Shown here one piece after another: positions 30,781-39,626 of a stretch of 64,000 nucleotides of DNA. The stretch is from Bdellovibrionales bacterium GWA1_52_35 (lineage in GTDB: Bacteria; Bdellovibrionota; UBA1018). The DNA is taken from contig MEPO01000021.1 in assembly GCA_001769805.1 (NCBI GenBank), positions 124,001-188,000 of the forward strand, in the 5' to 3' direction. Made by a program: the position numbers and the translations under genes. The notes below the pieces were generated by a model. The model was not told where the DNA came from, did not search any database, and worked only from the letters and a program-made list of their open reading frames with translations. Every line of letters starts with the position of its first letter. Positions within the stretch are counted from its first letter, which is position 1.

Positions 30781-31764
30781 TCATTTTAGAAAATCCAACA
30801 AAGTTGGTTGTATAAGCTTCTGCGAGCTCGCCAAAGCACTCTTGTAAACCGTTTCTTCTTTGGCCAGATCACTCACTACCTGGGACATATCGGCATCCTC
30901 AAGAGCAGAGCTAAGCTGCGCATTTGTAAGGTTATGGCGTTCGATCGCCTGGCTAGTGCTCTCAACGCCCTGCAGACGCGACCCGACCTTCGCACGCGCC
31001 GCTATTAATTTGCCCTGTGCCTGATCAAAACGATCAAGTGTGTTTCTTATGCCGTCCAAATCTCCCGTGAGGAGCGAAATTCGAAGGTTCTGAATTTCAT
31101 CGAAAACATTCACATTATCCCGACCAGATTGATCAAGAGTCATGCCCAGTCCAGTGCTGCTGGCCAGCGTTCTCCCGCTTGAGTTATAAACTCCCGGCGC
31201 GTCACTCGAACTCTTTGGATTCGTATTGAAAGCCTCAATCCCAGGAAGATTGGAAGAGATGAATACATCTTTTGCGATTTCGACCATCTGCTGACCATCA
31301 TCACCCATATAGCGGCCTTCTGGGTCAACGGCAGGTTTATCTGTTTTGAATCCGGCGAAAATGTATTTTTCACCAATTCGACGATTTGCGGTAGCCACCG
31401 CTTGCTGAAATAGCTGGGTGACCTCCTCTGCAACTCCCAAGCGGGTGTTTTCATTCGAGCTGGCCTTGCTCGATTGCCCCAGCGCGATCTCTTTAGCTCT
31501 CACGACGATATCGGAAAGCTCTGATAGGGCGTGGTCCGTATTCTGAAGAACCATCTGCGCCATCTTTGCATTACCCTGAAACTGATCGTTATTCACTTTC
31601 TCTGTCCTCATCTCCAGAACTTTTGCTGAACTGACCGGATCATCCGAAGGCGTATTGATCTTTTTTAGCGTTGAACTCTGCATTTGAAGATTCTCCATGC
31701 GCTGCTTGCTGCGCTGGATACTGTCGCGAACGGTGTCGAAATTGGTACGTTCAGTGACTCTCAT
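30781..31764 (-). CDS. flgL: Flagellar hook-associated protein 3
   Basis: FlgL joins the hook-filament junction. The 327-residue protein has the flagellin-type N-terminus MRVTERTNFDTVRDSIQRSK, the TPSDDPVSSAKVLEMR segment and the C-terminal helix SSALEDADMSQVVSDLAKEETVYKSALAS. Middle part is short, as in other short FlgL proteins. It follows flgK by 8 bases and precedes csrA. Confidence 0.93.
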   Translation of the reverse strand: MRVTERTNFDTVRDSIQRSKQRMENLQMQSSTLKKINTPSDDPVSSAKVLEMRTEKVNNDQFQGNAKMAQMVLQNTDHALSELSDIVVRAKEIALGQSSKASSNENTRLGVAEEVTQLFQQAVATANRRIGEKYIFAGFKTDKPAVDPEGRYMGDDGQQMVEIAKDVFISSNLPGIEAFNTNPKSSSDAPGVYNSSGRTLASSTGLGMTLDQSGRDNVNVFDEIQNLRISLLTGDLDGIRNTLDRFDQAQGKLIAARAKVGSRLQGVESTSQAIERHNLTNAQLSSALEDADMSQVVSDLAKEETVYKSALASSQKLIQPTLLDFLK

Positions 31765-31772
31765 TTTTCATC

Positions 31773-33194
31773 TCACCGTTTCAGCTCCAGAACCGTCTTG
31801 AGCATCTCATCGGCCACCTGGATCACTTTGGCCGACGCATCGAACATATGTTGAAATTGCATCAAATTAGCCGTTTCTTCATCGATCGAAACTCCAGAAA
31901 TTTGATCCCGAATCTTGTTCAGCTGCGTGTTGACATCACGCTGTTGATTCATCCCGGAGCGATTTCTAGCGGTCGCGACACCAATGTCGCTAACGATGGA
32001 ATTATAAAAATCATCCATCGTTGATTTGCCCTGGCTCAGGATCTTGGCGCTCTGAATCCCGGAAATTGCGATCGCGACCCGATTATCTCCTGGGGCATCC
32101 TGCTCTGCCGCGGCTGCGATGTTATTTACGCTTGCCTTGATCTCATCGGAAAGATCCATGAATTCTGCCGCTCTCTCCTTCGCGTTCAGATTGCGGAAAA
32201 ACGAGACGCCCTGCGAGCCAAAACGGGTGAACCCCTGCTCGTGGATCCCATTCACCGAGTTCGTTACAGCATAGGCAAGGTCATCCAAGCGGTCGAGAAT
32301 CGTGGAAAGAGTATTGTCCCGCACATCCAGCAGAGCGCCAAATTTGCCGGTTTTTATCCGGTGAGTGATGTTGGAAGAGGCACTGGCAGAAGTTCTCAGT
32401 TCCATCGCCCCCTCAGGTTTGCCGTCTTCGTCCGCGGGTGAACGGAATACCGAGAATTTTTCTGTCTGGCCGCCGACAACCAAAGGCCCCACACCTTTGA
32501 TATCCACGACATAGCCACCCTGTCCGTCCTTGTGGGTCGTGAGTTCCATGTACGTACCGAGCTTTTTCAAGGCCAGGTCGCGTTTGTCCAAAAGGTCATT
32601 GGGAGGTGCTCCCCCAACTTCCATCGCTTTGATTTTGATGTTCAGATCCCGTACTTCATCTACCAGCGAATTGACTTCCTTCGCATAGCCCTCAAGACGT
32701 GAATCGATGTTCCGGCGGACCTCGTCTACCTCGCGCCGAAGCCGTTTGAAGTCATTCACCATGGCGCTTGAAGATTCACGTACAGACTGTCGTACCGCTT
32801 CGTTGTCCGGTTCGTTCGAAAGTTTTCTGAATTCGTTGAAAAACCGGGAAATCAGCCGATTCAGACCGTCACCATTCATTTCATTGAATATATCTTCGGA
32901 TTGCCGAAGAGCCATGTCCCGTTCTTCCATGGTTGCCATCTCGCGTGCGCCCGACCGAATCTGTTTCTCGACATATTCATCATTCACGCGATCGACTCGC
33001 GAAATCTGGGTTCCGGAACCCACAAGCGCATGAGAGCCGGAGGAGCCTTGTGGTGTCAAATTGGAAGTTTCGACCCGCTGCCTGGAGAATCCCTCTGTAT
33101 TGGCGTTGGAAATGTTATGGCCCGTCGTGGCGATCGCCGCCTTTGACGCCATCATTCCCGAACGGCCGGTATGCATTACATTGGGGACACCCAT
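31773..33194 (-). CDS. flgK: Flagellar hook-associated protein 1
   Basis: A 473-residue FlgK with the N-terminal motif ATTGHNISNANTEGFSRQRVE and the C-terminal SGVSIDEETANLMQFQHMFDASAKVIQVADEM typical of the family. It is exported with chaperone FlgN (next gene upstream) and forms the first junction ring between hook and filament. Start ATG with AGGAGGC upstream. Confidence 0.95.
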   Translation of the reverse strand: MGVPNVMHTGRSGMMASKAAIATTGHNISNANTEGFSRQRVETSNLTPQGSSGSHALVGSGTQISRVDRVNDEYVEKQIRSGAREMATMEERDMALRQSEDIFNEMNGDGLNRLISRFFNEFRKLSNEPDNEAVRQSVRESSSAMVNDFKRLRREVDEVRRNIDSRLEGYAKEVNSLVDEVRDLNIKIKAMEVGGAPPNDLLDKRDLALKKLGTYMELTTHKDGQGGYVVDIKGVGPLVVGGQTEKFSVFRSPADEDGKPEGAMELRTSASASSNITHRIKTGKFGALLDVRDNTLSTILDRLDDLAYAVTNSVNGIHEQGFTRFGSQGVSFFRNLNAKERAAEFMDLSDEIKASVNNIAAAAEQDAPGDNRVAIAISGIQSAKILSQGKSTMDDFYNSIVSDIGVATARNRSGMNQQRDVNTQLNKIRDQISGVSIDEETANLMQFQHMFDASAKVIQVADEMLKTVLELKR

Positions 33195-33203
33195 TTTTTG
33201 GCT

Positions 33204-33716
33204 TCAAGCCTCCTTGGAAATCAGCCGCGCGCCTGCGACTGGATTGGATTTCTGTCCATTCTGCAAATAGGTATTCGACTTGGGTACCGATTCACCGAGG
33301 ATATTTCTTTTCATGACGTGAACATGTTCAAGTGACCGCTCGACCAGCGCGCGGTTAGAATCATTCTGCTCTTTGATTCGCTGAACCAGAATAGTCAGAA
33401 CGTTGTTTGCGGTACGGAACTGCTCAGCCCCTCTGGGGTCGTCCGACTGGATCGCAATGATCACCTGAGAGATCGACAAATCCCGAAGTGGTTTGCGCCA
33501 CAACAAAGAGAGAGTCACCATGTGCTTGAGGCGACCGGACTCCGTCTGTTGAATCGCCTCAATCAACACACGCTTTGCGGAGGTGGCCTCCTGGATATCT
33601 TTGAGGCTCGCCTGGACCAGCGCCTCATGCTCCATTCTTACGTTTTCCCAAAGCTGCCGGTGAAGCCCGATCAGCTTCTGGAGAGCTTGAAATATTTCGA
33701 GCAGGGGTTTTTCCAT
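33204..33716 (-). CDS. flgN: Flagellar export chaperone FlgN
   Basis: A 170-residue helical protein located between flgM and flgK, its usual place. The helix-rich N-terminal LLEIFQALQKLIGLHRQLWENVRMEHEAL and the central helices match FlgN, which binds FlgK/FlgL before export. Sequence similarity is weak in the family, so the call relies heavily on position and predicted coiled structure. Start ATG with AGGAGG 8 bases upstream. Confidence 0.82.
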   Translation of the reverse strand: MEKPLLEIFQALQKLIGLHRQLWENVRMEHEALVQASLKDIQEATSAKRVLIEAIQQTESGRLKHMVTLSLLWRKPLRDLSISQVIIAIQSDDPRGAEQFRTANNVLTILVQRIKEQNDSNRALVERSLEHVHVMKRNILGESVPKSNTYLQNGQKSNPVAGARLISKEA

Positions 33717-33811
33717 CGTCGCAATCCTCCTGATTGCTCCGCCAGGTTATGCCCCTTGGTTCTGAAGAACTCCGCCATCCTGGCGGTTTTCTTCTGGGGG
33801 CACGAACTAAA

Positions 33812-34138
33812 CTATTCTAATCCGGACATCTTCAGATGCTCAGAAACCATGCGCTCTGCTAGAGCATCGGCATTGACGTTGTATTTTCCTGCCGCTATTT
33901 TGCTCTTCAATTCGGCAATTTTCGCCTCGCGAATATCGGGCGCACTGTCGGCCACTTCTTTCACGCGTGCGAACTCTTTGCCCTTCGCCGACAGCTGTGC
34001 ATTCACACTGCCCTCGATGGTGGTCTTCGGTTCTGAATCTTTTATTTTTTTATCTTTGGCGGCGGTCTTCGCGGCTTTGTTTGCCCCGGTGACTTCCGCA
34101 TTTTGAACTGCATTACTGTTTGTCGAGCTGACCCTCAT
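33812..34138 (-). CDS. flgM: Anti-sigma-28 factor FlgM
   Basis: FlgM holds sigma-28 (FliA) inactive until it is secreted through the finished hook. The start is the ATG at 34138 with AGGAGGTACC before it, giving 108 residues. Typical is the disordered N-terminal half (KAAKTAAKDKKIKDSEPK) and the C-terminal sigma-binding helices IREAKIAELKSKIAAGKYNVNADALAERM. It overlaps the flgJ end by 26 bases and flgN follows. Confidence 0.9.
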   Translation of the reverse strand: MRVSSTNSNAVQNAEVTGANKAAKTAAKDKKIKDSEPKTTIEGSVNAQLSAKGKEFARVKEVADSAPDIREAKIAELKSKIAAGKYNVNADALAERMVSEHLKMSGLE

Positions 34139-34595
34139 GGGTACCTCCTGTAAGACGGGCATTGCCCGTCGGGTCACTTGGCTTCACCATTCCCTGGCGG
34201 GCCGCGGGGTCTACATACCCTCTGTTCGAATTATATCTGTGCGACTCCAGATACGCAATGATCTGATCAGAAAGCCCGATACCGCCTGCGCGAGCAGCTT
34301 TTTCCACATACTCCGAATCCAGCATTCCTTGGTATACCCGAGTACCCACGTTCTCCAGATCCATTCCGTTCTCTGGAACGGTTTGACGCATGGCTTTCAT
34401 CATTATATCCAAGAACATAGCCTCCATGCCCTGCGCCACTTTGAGGGTCTGCGGATCCACTTTCGAGCGATCGACCGGAATCACCCGATGACTGGGTGTT
34501 CGCGGCACCGTCAAGGCATTGCCACTCCACCCCTCGTTATTTTTTGGGGGTGAGGGGGGAAGAAGAGAACGAGCCGATGTAATCGGCACCGTCAT
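34113..34595 (-). CDS. flgJ: Flagellar rod-binding protein FlgJ, N-terminal type
   Basis: A 160-residue protein with the rod-capping domain only: QGMEAMFLDIMMKAMRQTVPENG followed by YQGMLDSEYVEKAARAGGIGLSDQII. The muramidase domain found in enteric FlgJ is missing, so a separate enzyme must open peptidoglycan (the MltD-type enzyme at 52841 is one possible candidate). Start ATG directly after the TAA of the preceding unknown gene. Confidence 0.9.
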   Translation of the reverse strand: MTVPITSARSLLPPSPPKNNEGWSGNALTVPRTPSHRVIPVDRSKVDPQTLKVAQGMEAMFLDIMMKAMRQTVPENGMDLENVGTRVYQGMLDSEYVEKAARAGGIGLSDQIIAYLESHRYNSNRGYVDPAARQGMVKPSDPTGNARLTGGTHEGQLDKQ

Positions 34596-34910
34596 TTAGC
34601 CTTCCCCCCTCTGCAGCGAGTTTACAGTTCGGTTGCTCCGACTGGCTTCCTTGCCAGCTTGGGCGAATTCAAGATCAGTAAGACCCACCATCCTAGCAGG
34701 CCGTTGTTCCCGTCTTGTCTCCTGGATTAGGACACCGTTATTGGCCAGCGTCCCGTTTGTGCCGATCGCATCTTCCTTGACGCTCGGGCTTCCGAACCGC
34801 TTCTCGCGGCAAATATGATTGCGTGAAACCATCATGGGCGCTGTCGTCTCTTGTGAGACAAGCAGCGGGCCGGCTTCATCGTCCAAAACAAAATCTTTCC
34901 AAAGAATCAC
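34596..34910 (-). CDS. Small protein of unknown function inside the flagellar operon
   Basis: A 104-residue frame between flgI and flgJ. Its GTG start overlaps the flgI stop (GTGA) and its stop directly abuts the flgJ ATG, so it belongs to the operon. No signal peptide, membrane helix or recognised domain is visible; the sequence is hydrophilic with repeated Asn/Arg. It could be a P-ring assembly helper or an export substrate, but this is speculation. Confidence 0.7.
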   Translation of the reverse strand: MILWKDFVLDDEAGPLLVSQETTAPMMVSRNHICREKRFGSPSVKEDAIGTNGTLANNGVLIQETRREQRPARMVGLTDLEFAQAGKEASRSNRTVNSLQRGEG

Positions 34911-35971
34911 ATGATCTCCAAATCTGCTTGCAAGGCACCTACTTGTTTCAACGTTTGGAATATTGCAGTCAGGTCTTTCGGCTGCACACCCAGAGTATTG
35001 AGGGCTTTAACAAGTTCTGAGACGCTTGTTCCCCTGATCTCTGCCAGCCGTTCCGATTTTTCGGCTTTACCCGCTGCCTTCCCTTCCCCGCCTTTGACTT
35101 CGATAGACAGCTCCCCGTGGGAAATCGCAACCGGACTGATCATCACCCGCTCACCCATAACCACTGTTCCGGTGCGCTCGTTCAAGACAATTTTTGCGCG
35201 AGTATCGACATTCACGCCGATATTCTCAATTCGCGCCAACAGCTCCACTGAATTTCCTTCGTAATTGAATGGCACGACCACATCTATGGTTCCACTGTCA
35301 CGGGAACTTGCAAATTTTCCACCCAGTTCTGAATTGATCAGCGCGGCCATTCGGGCCGAGGTGGTGAAATCCGGGTTATGAAGAGCCAACCGGAAATTCT
35401 TCTTTGCAGAGAAGTTACTGTCGATGTCCTTCTCTATGGTGGCTCCATTCACGATCCGTCCAACGGTCGGAAAATTTTTGGTCGAACCATCCGCAATCGC
35501 CCCGATACTGATCGGACCTTGAGCCACGGCATAAACATTCTGATCTCCGGCGCGAAGAGGAGTTACAATCAACATGCCGCCTTCAAGACTTGCGGAATCT
35601 CCAATCGAGCTGACGGTCACATCCAGAAGATTACCCACGCGTGCAAACGGCGGCAGCTTCGCAGTTACAATGACTGCAGCCGCATTCTTGGATTTAATAT
35701 TGGTATTTCCCTGTACGTCCAGGCCGAGTTTCCCGAAAAGCCTGCCCAAAGATTGCCCCGTCATGTCCGCGCTGGAATCACCGGTGCCCTTCAAACCAAT
35801 CACCACTCCATAACCAATCAGGATGTTTTCACGGACACCCTTTACGTTGGCAATGTCCTTCACCCGCGCGGCCATGCTGGTTTGAGGCAGCATCAGCCCG
35901 AGAGCCGTGACGGAGATCAGCAAAATATTCAGCACCGTACGCCTAGCGTACTGCTTCAAGTCGATATTCAT
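34907..35971 (-). CDS. flgI: Flagellar P-ring protein
   Basis: A 354-residue periplasmic ring protein with a signal peptide (ISVTALGLMLPQTSMA, cleavage near 34) and the classic start RVKDIANVKGVRENILIGYGVVIGLKGTGDS. It surrounds the rod in the peptidoglycan layer. Its 5' end overlaps flgH by 29 bases and its 3' end overlaps the small unknown gene. Length as usual. Confidence 0.97.
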   Translation of the reverse strand: MNIDLKQYARRTVLNILLISVTALGLMLPQTSMAARVKDIANVKGVRENILIGYGVVIGLKGTGDSSADMTGQSLGRLFGKLGLDVQGNTNIKSKNAAAVIVTAKLPPFARVGNLLDVTVSSIGDSASLEGGMLIVTPLRAGDQNVYAVAQGPISIGAIADGSTKNFPTVGRIVNGATIEKDIDSNFSAKKNFRLALHNPDFTTSARMAALINSELGGKFASSRDSGTIDVVVPFNYEGNSVELLARIENIGVNVDTRAKIVLNERTGTVVMGERVMISPVAISHGELSIEVKGGEGKAAGKAEKSERLAEIRGTSVSELVKALNTLGVQPKDLTAIFQTLKQVGALQADLEIM

Positions 35972-36881
35972 ATAATTTCCCCGAGTTCACGACATCTTCT
36001 TCACTGATATCCGAGCCCTTTGCGATCGCGACTACGGTCAAGAGGCGTGGTGCCCCGTTTTTGTACAAAACTTTCTTGGTCCCGCGTATTTTGTAGTTTC
36101 CGTTCGGATAGCGCTCGACCACCTCGGCCAGAACGGTATCATTGGCTTTGATTTCGAGCGCACCGCCCAAGTCGATATCCATGAAAGTTGCTTCCGGCAA
36201 TTCGTCATTATCTTTGCTCTTGGCCACCACAGTGTCGTTTTGGGACTCTGCTCCGGCTCTTGCCTGCCCGCCTTGGGTTGTCTCAACTGCAGTGCCCGTA
36301 CCCTGCCGCTGCGCGAGCAGTCTTTGTTGCGCGATACCTAGTTCAACCTGTGCTTCTTGTTTGATCAGCGTTCGTTTCACTTCGGTCGCCAGATCTTTGA
36401 CTATCTGTTCATCCAGAGTGACGGTGATGATATCCCCGACCGACCGAATCTTGTTTTTGCTGAAATAATAATTGGTCTGACCCTCGGGTGCCCACAGCGA
36501 ACCCTCATTTGTTGATTCATCTATGAAGTCGGCACGTCGGGCACGGCTGCCGTTTTTGAATTGCGGTTTACGATTTTCCAAAACTCTCTTTGCCGGTGCA
36601 TTCGCGGTTTCGCTCCAGGTGTCCTGGGTTTCGGCTTGCGATGCGTCCTGTGCGAATGCCGGGGCGCGTTCTGCATGGCCGACTGCTGCATAATTCGGGT
36701 ACTGCTGTTCGGCCTGGTCATCGTCCAGGAGCCCCTTTTCGGTCCAGCGTCCCCCGGTTGTGGGCCCCTGAGAGTAAATTGTTCCATCGTCGAAATCCCG
36801 ACGCAAACCTCCACCCAGTTTGGCGCAGCCCGAGGCCAAAAGAAGCTGAATTACCAAGGTCAGCAGCAGTGCACTTTTCAC
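35943..36881 (-). CDS. flgH: Flagellar L-ring lipoprotein
   Basis: FlgH forms the outer-membrane ring. Lipobox ASGC at about residue 19, and the conserved C-terminal core begins at LWAPEGQTNYYFSKNKIRSVGDIITVTLDEQIV and ends with ISEEDVVNSGKLYEYR. The protein has 312 residues, some 80 more than typical FlgH, because of a hydrophilic N-terminal insert between the lipid anchor and the core. GTG start overlapping the flgA stop (GTGA), with GGAGGTAAG upstream. Confidence 0.95.
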   Translation of the reverse strand: MKSALLLTLVIQLLLASGCAKLGGGLRRDFDDGTIYSQGPTTGGRWTEKGLLDDDQAEQQYPNYAAVGHAERAPAFAQDASQAETQDTWSETANAPAKRVLENRKPQFKNGSRARRADFIDESTNEGSLWAPEGQTNYYFSKNKIRSVGDIITVTLDEQIVKDLATEVKRTLIKQEAQVELGIAQQRLLAQRQGTGTAVETTQGGQARAGAESQNDTVVAKSKDNDELPEATFMDIDLGGALEIKANDTVLAEVVERYPNGNYKIRGTKKVLYKNGAPRLLTVVAIAKGSDISEEDVVNSGKLYEYRLEAVR

Positions 36882-37594
36882 AATCTTACCTCCACGAGGC
36901 CATTCACTCTCAAGCTTCCGGTGAGTTCGCGTTTGCTCTTGTTTGTCAGAACTCTAACCTGTCCGTTCAGATAGGCCGCTTCCTGGGCGATTCCGTTTGT
37001 AGACAGCTGGAGACCCCCGGATTCAATACGAATCGTGACGGAATCTCCCCGTCGGATGGCTGGTGATTTCTGGATGGCTGTCGACGCCAGGAACTGGCCT
37101 TCAAGTATGGTCTGGCGCGACTCGGTCATATTCATTTCTGTTGCTTTGAAATTTCCTGGAGAAAGAATCACGCCCCGATATTCACGACCCATCCCCGAAG
37201 CGACGTTGACCTCTTGGAGAGAAAACAGCTCACGAGACAGCTTTTCACCCGGTTGAATTCTTCTATTGGCAATCCAGGCAGGAATCGCCGCCGAAAAAGC
37301 GGTCGTTCCCTCGAATACCTTTTCATCCTTATCGATCACCCTGAAACGTAAATCAGCGCGTCCGCCCTCAGTGATTTCGATAATTTTATTGATTTCAGCC
37401 GGTTCTGCATTTTTCATCCAGCGAACCGGTGCGGTGAGTTCCACTTTTGCACCGTAATAGCGTTTGGCGATCTCCTGCTTGAGTGCCTGATGAAGATCAG
37501 ATTGCGAAGCTCGTCCCGAATGCGCATTCAACAAGGCATCCAGCACGAACAGTGCGCTGATCAGAATGATTGAAAACCGCCATCCTATGAACAC
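36878..37594 (-). CDS. flgA: Flagellar P-ring assembly chaperone FlgA
   Basis: A 238-residue periplasmic protein with an N-terminal hydrophobic segment and the SAF-like domain (IANRRIQPGEKLSRELFSLQEV then RRGDSVTIRIESGGLQLSTNGIAQ). FlgA assists assembly of the P-ring. GTG start with AGGAGGGC upstream; overlaps flgH by four bases. Confidence 0.92.
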   Translation of the reverse strand: MFIGWRFSIILISALFVLDALLNAHSGRASQSDLHQALKQEIAKRYYGAKVELTAPVRWMKNAEPAEINKIIEITEGGRADLRFRVIDKDEKVFEGTTAFSAAIPAWIANRRIQPGEKLSRELFSLQEVNVASGMGREYRGVILSPGNFKATEMNMTESRQTILEGQFLASTAIQKSPAIRRGDSVTIRIESGGLQLSTNGIAQEAAYLNGQVRVLTNKSKRELTGSLRVNGLVEVRL

Positions 37595-37625
37595 TTCTTC
37601 AGCCCTCCTGGCTTTTGAGAATCAC

Positions 37626-38411
37626 TTACTTGATCACCCCTGTTGTTGCTCCCCACATCTGGTCCGCCACACCCATTACTTTGGTATTCATTTCATAAGC
37701 ACGCTGAGTGGAAATCATATCGACCATGCTCTTCGCGACATCTACGTTCGATCCTTCCAGAGCGCCCTGCATGATAGCCCCGATTCCGTTTTCACCGGGG
37801 ATCCCCTGGACTGGTGCCCCACTCGCCAGCGTTGGTTTGTAGGTGCTTTCGCCTTGGGAAAGCAGACCCTGCTCGTTCTGAAAAGTGATGAGCTGAATCT
37901 GTCCGATGACAGTTTCTCCCTGGTTCGGCATCAGCGCTTTGACTTCGCCGTTATTTCCGATCGAGATTGTTTGCGCGTCCCGCGGAATGGTAATTTGTGG
38001 AATCAGCAGAGAGCCGTTGGAAGTCTGCATTCTTCCTTGCGCGTCAATGTGAAACGAACCGTTGCGGGTGTAGCCAATTTCACCGTTCGGCAACTGAAGA
38101 GGAAGGAAGCCCCTTCCTTCGATCATCAGATCGTAAGGATGGTTTGTAATGCGTGCTGGTCCCTGTTCAAACATTTTATAGGTCGCTCCGACCCGGACAC
38201 CCATTCCAGTCTGAACACCGACTGGCGATTGAGAATTTGCGCCCATCGCTCCGCCCGGCTCTCTTTTGGTTTCGTATAGCAGGTCCTGGAATTCCGTCCG
38301 CGCGCGTTTGTATCCGTCTGTGTTCACGTTTGCCAGATCGTTGGAAATGCGTTCGATATTGGCCTGCTGTGCTTCCAGCCCTGTTGCTGCGGTGGACAAA
38401 GTCCTAATCAT
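37626..38411 (-). CDS. flgG: Flagellar distal rod protein
   Basis: A 261-residue distal rod subunit with MIRTLSTAATGLEAQQ, the rod motif ISNDLANVNTDGYKRAR, and the C-terminal SMVDMISTQRAYEMNTKVMGVADQM. It is 31 bases before flgA and 24 bases after flgF. Length as in known FlgG. Confidence 0.97.
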   Translation of the reverse strand: MIRTLSTAATGLEAQQANIERISNDLANVNTDGYKRARTEFQDLLYETKREPGGAMGANSQSPVGVQTGMGVRVGATYKMFEQGPARITNHPYDLMIEGRGFLPLQLPNGEIGYTRNGSFHIDAQGRMQTSNGSLLIPQITIPRDAQTISIGNNGEVKALMPNQGETVIGQIQLITFQNEQGLLSQGESTYKPTLASGAPVQGIPGENGIGAIMQGALEGSNVDVAKSMVDMISTQRAYEMNTKVMGVADQMWGATTGVIK

Positions 38412-38435
38412 TTGGAAATTCCTCGTTCATGGTCA

Positions 38436-39323
38436 CTATAATTTCCCAATATCATTTGCTTCGCGGCCCATCAGGTCGCTATAGGTTTTCATCGCCTTGA
38501 GGTCTTGCTCGAACATGCGGTTGGCCTTGATCAGATTTGTCATCTCTTCAATCGGATTCACATTTGATGTTTCGAGCAGTCCCTGTCTCACCTGCGTCTG
38601 CTGGGGAGCCTGAGAAACCACGATATTATTGGGATCACGGTTTTCAAATACGCCATTACCCGCTTTCCTCAGGCCCTTCAGATCTCTGAATTCCACGACA
38701 CTTAAACGGCCAAGCGGTTCATCGCCCGCGTAAATGTCACCAATTCCATTGATCGTGACATTTCCGCCACGGTCCCGAAGATTGATGAACCGGGCTGCGA
38801 CCTCGGCGTTGGTCGCTCCCGCCGGAGTTCTTCCGGGTGCGGCGCCACCCTGAGCCCCGGGATCTTGAGGCACGGCCAGTCCTCCGGGCTGTGCGGACAG
38901 CACCGGATATCCATCAGACGTTACTAGACGGCCATCCATGGCCATTTTCAAGCTTCCCTGCCTTGTGTAACGAATACCCGAAGGTGTGCTGACCTCAATC
39001 ATGCCCGGACCATCCAGAGCCACATCCAGGGGTGATTGGGTTGTCTTCATTGCTCCCTGCCTGAAGTTTGTGTAACTTCCGTCCACGACAACAAATGCCT
39101 GGTCTTTGCCGTCGAGAGGATAGAATTCCTTATCTTTGATCGGGCCGCGTGGAATATCTGCCGCACCCTTCTCGCGCTCAAGCGTCGCAAGATATTCCTT
39201 GAAGGTGGGCATGTCTTTTTTGAAGCCGAGCGTATCCGCATTCGCAAGATTATTAGCGATCGTCTCAACGTTCTGCATTTGCGCGGTGGCACCCGCGACT
39301 GATGTCCACATTCCGGTGGCCAA
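38436..39323 (-). CDS. flgF: Flagellar proximal rod protein FlgF
   Basis: A 295-residue rod protein with NNLANADTLGFKKDMPTFKEYL and the C-terminal TNLIKANRMFEQDLKAMKTYSDL. It starts with TTG (protein MATGMW...), supported by GGGGGG 9 bases upstream; the ATG four codons later is less well spaced. Longer than FlgG by an Ala/Gly/Pro-rich insert near residue 165. It is the first gene of the operon reaching to fliW. Confidence 0.9.
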   Translation of the reverse strand: MATGMWTSVAGATAQMQNVETIANNLANADTLGFKKDMPTFKEYLATLEREKGAADIPRGPIKDKEFYPLDGKDQAFVVVDGSYTNFRQGAMKTTQSPLDVALDGPGMIEVSTPSGIRYTRQGSLKMAMDGRLVTSDGYPVLSAQPGGLAVPQDPGAQGGAAPGRTPAGATNAEVAARFINLRDRGGNVTINGIGDIYAGDEPLGRLSVVEFRDLKGLRKAGNGVFENRDPNNIVVSQAPQQTQVRQGLLETSNVNPIEEMTNLIKANRMFEQDLKAMKTYSDLMGREANDIGKL

Positions 39324-39626
39324 TTTGTTATTCCCCCCGAGACCGCATCCGCCGTCTCAAGGACAGGTAGGAGCAATCGGTATGCCGTAATGAAAGCTTG
39401 AGTCATTTATTTATAAGAAAATCTAAGATTAAACATAAATCCAATATCCCGCTGTAAATGCAGGCAATTTTTCGCGGTGATTATTTGAAGTGCCCTTCCC
39501 CCGGAGTGCTTGTTTCGATTCCGTCACGAACTTGACTGAGCAAAGTCTTCCTCTCCGGCAAAATTTTCTCAGCGAAGCGAGCAAAACTTGCCGCTCACCG
39601 GTATTTCTCTGATAGAAATATTTCAT
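39324..39626. other. Intergenic region upstream of the flagellar operon and folD
   Basis: 303 bases between the divergent flgF and folD starts. It contains the folD promoter candidate and inverted repeat (39588-39620). On the minus strand TCAAG...CCGATTG near 39380-39405 is only a weak resemblance to a sigma-28 promoter. AT-rich in 39405-39440. No coding frame is supported. Confidence 0.5.
39588..39620 (+). promoter_or_regulatory. folD promoter candidate with perfect inverted repeat
   Basis: TTGCCG (39588-39593) and GATAGA (39611-39616), 17 bases apart, ending 10 bases before the folD ATG. The repeat TATTTCT-CTGAT-AGAAATA (39602-39620) covers the -10 region, as an operator might. Confidence 0.35.

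Noticed and set aside
33772..33786. CCGCC/GGCGG hairpin between flgN and flgM
   Set aside because: On the transcribed strand no T run follows, so it is not a terminator; its five-base stem could be chance.
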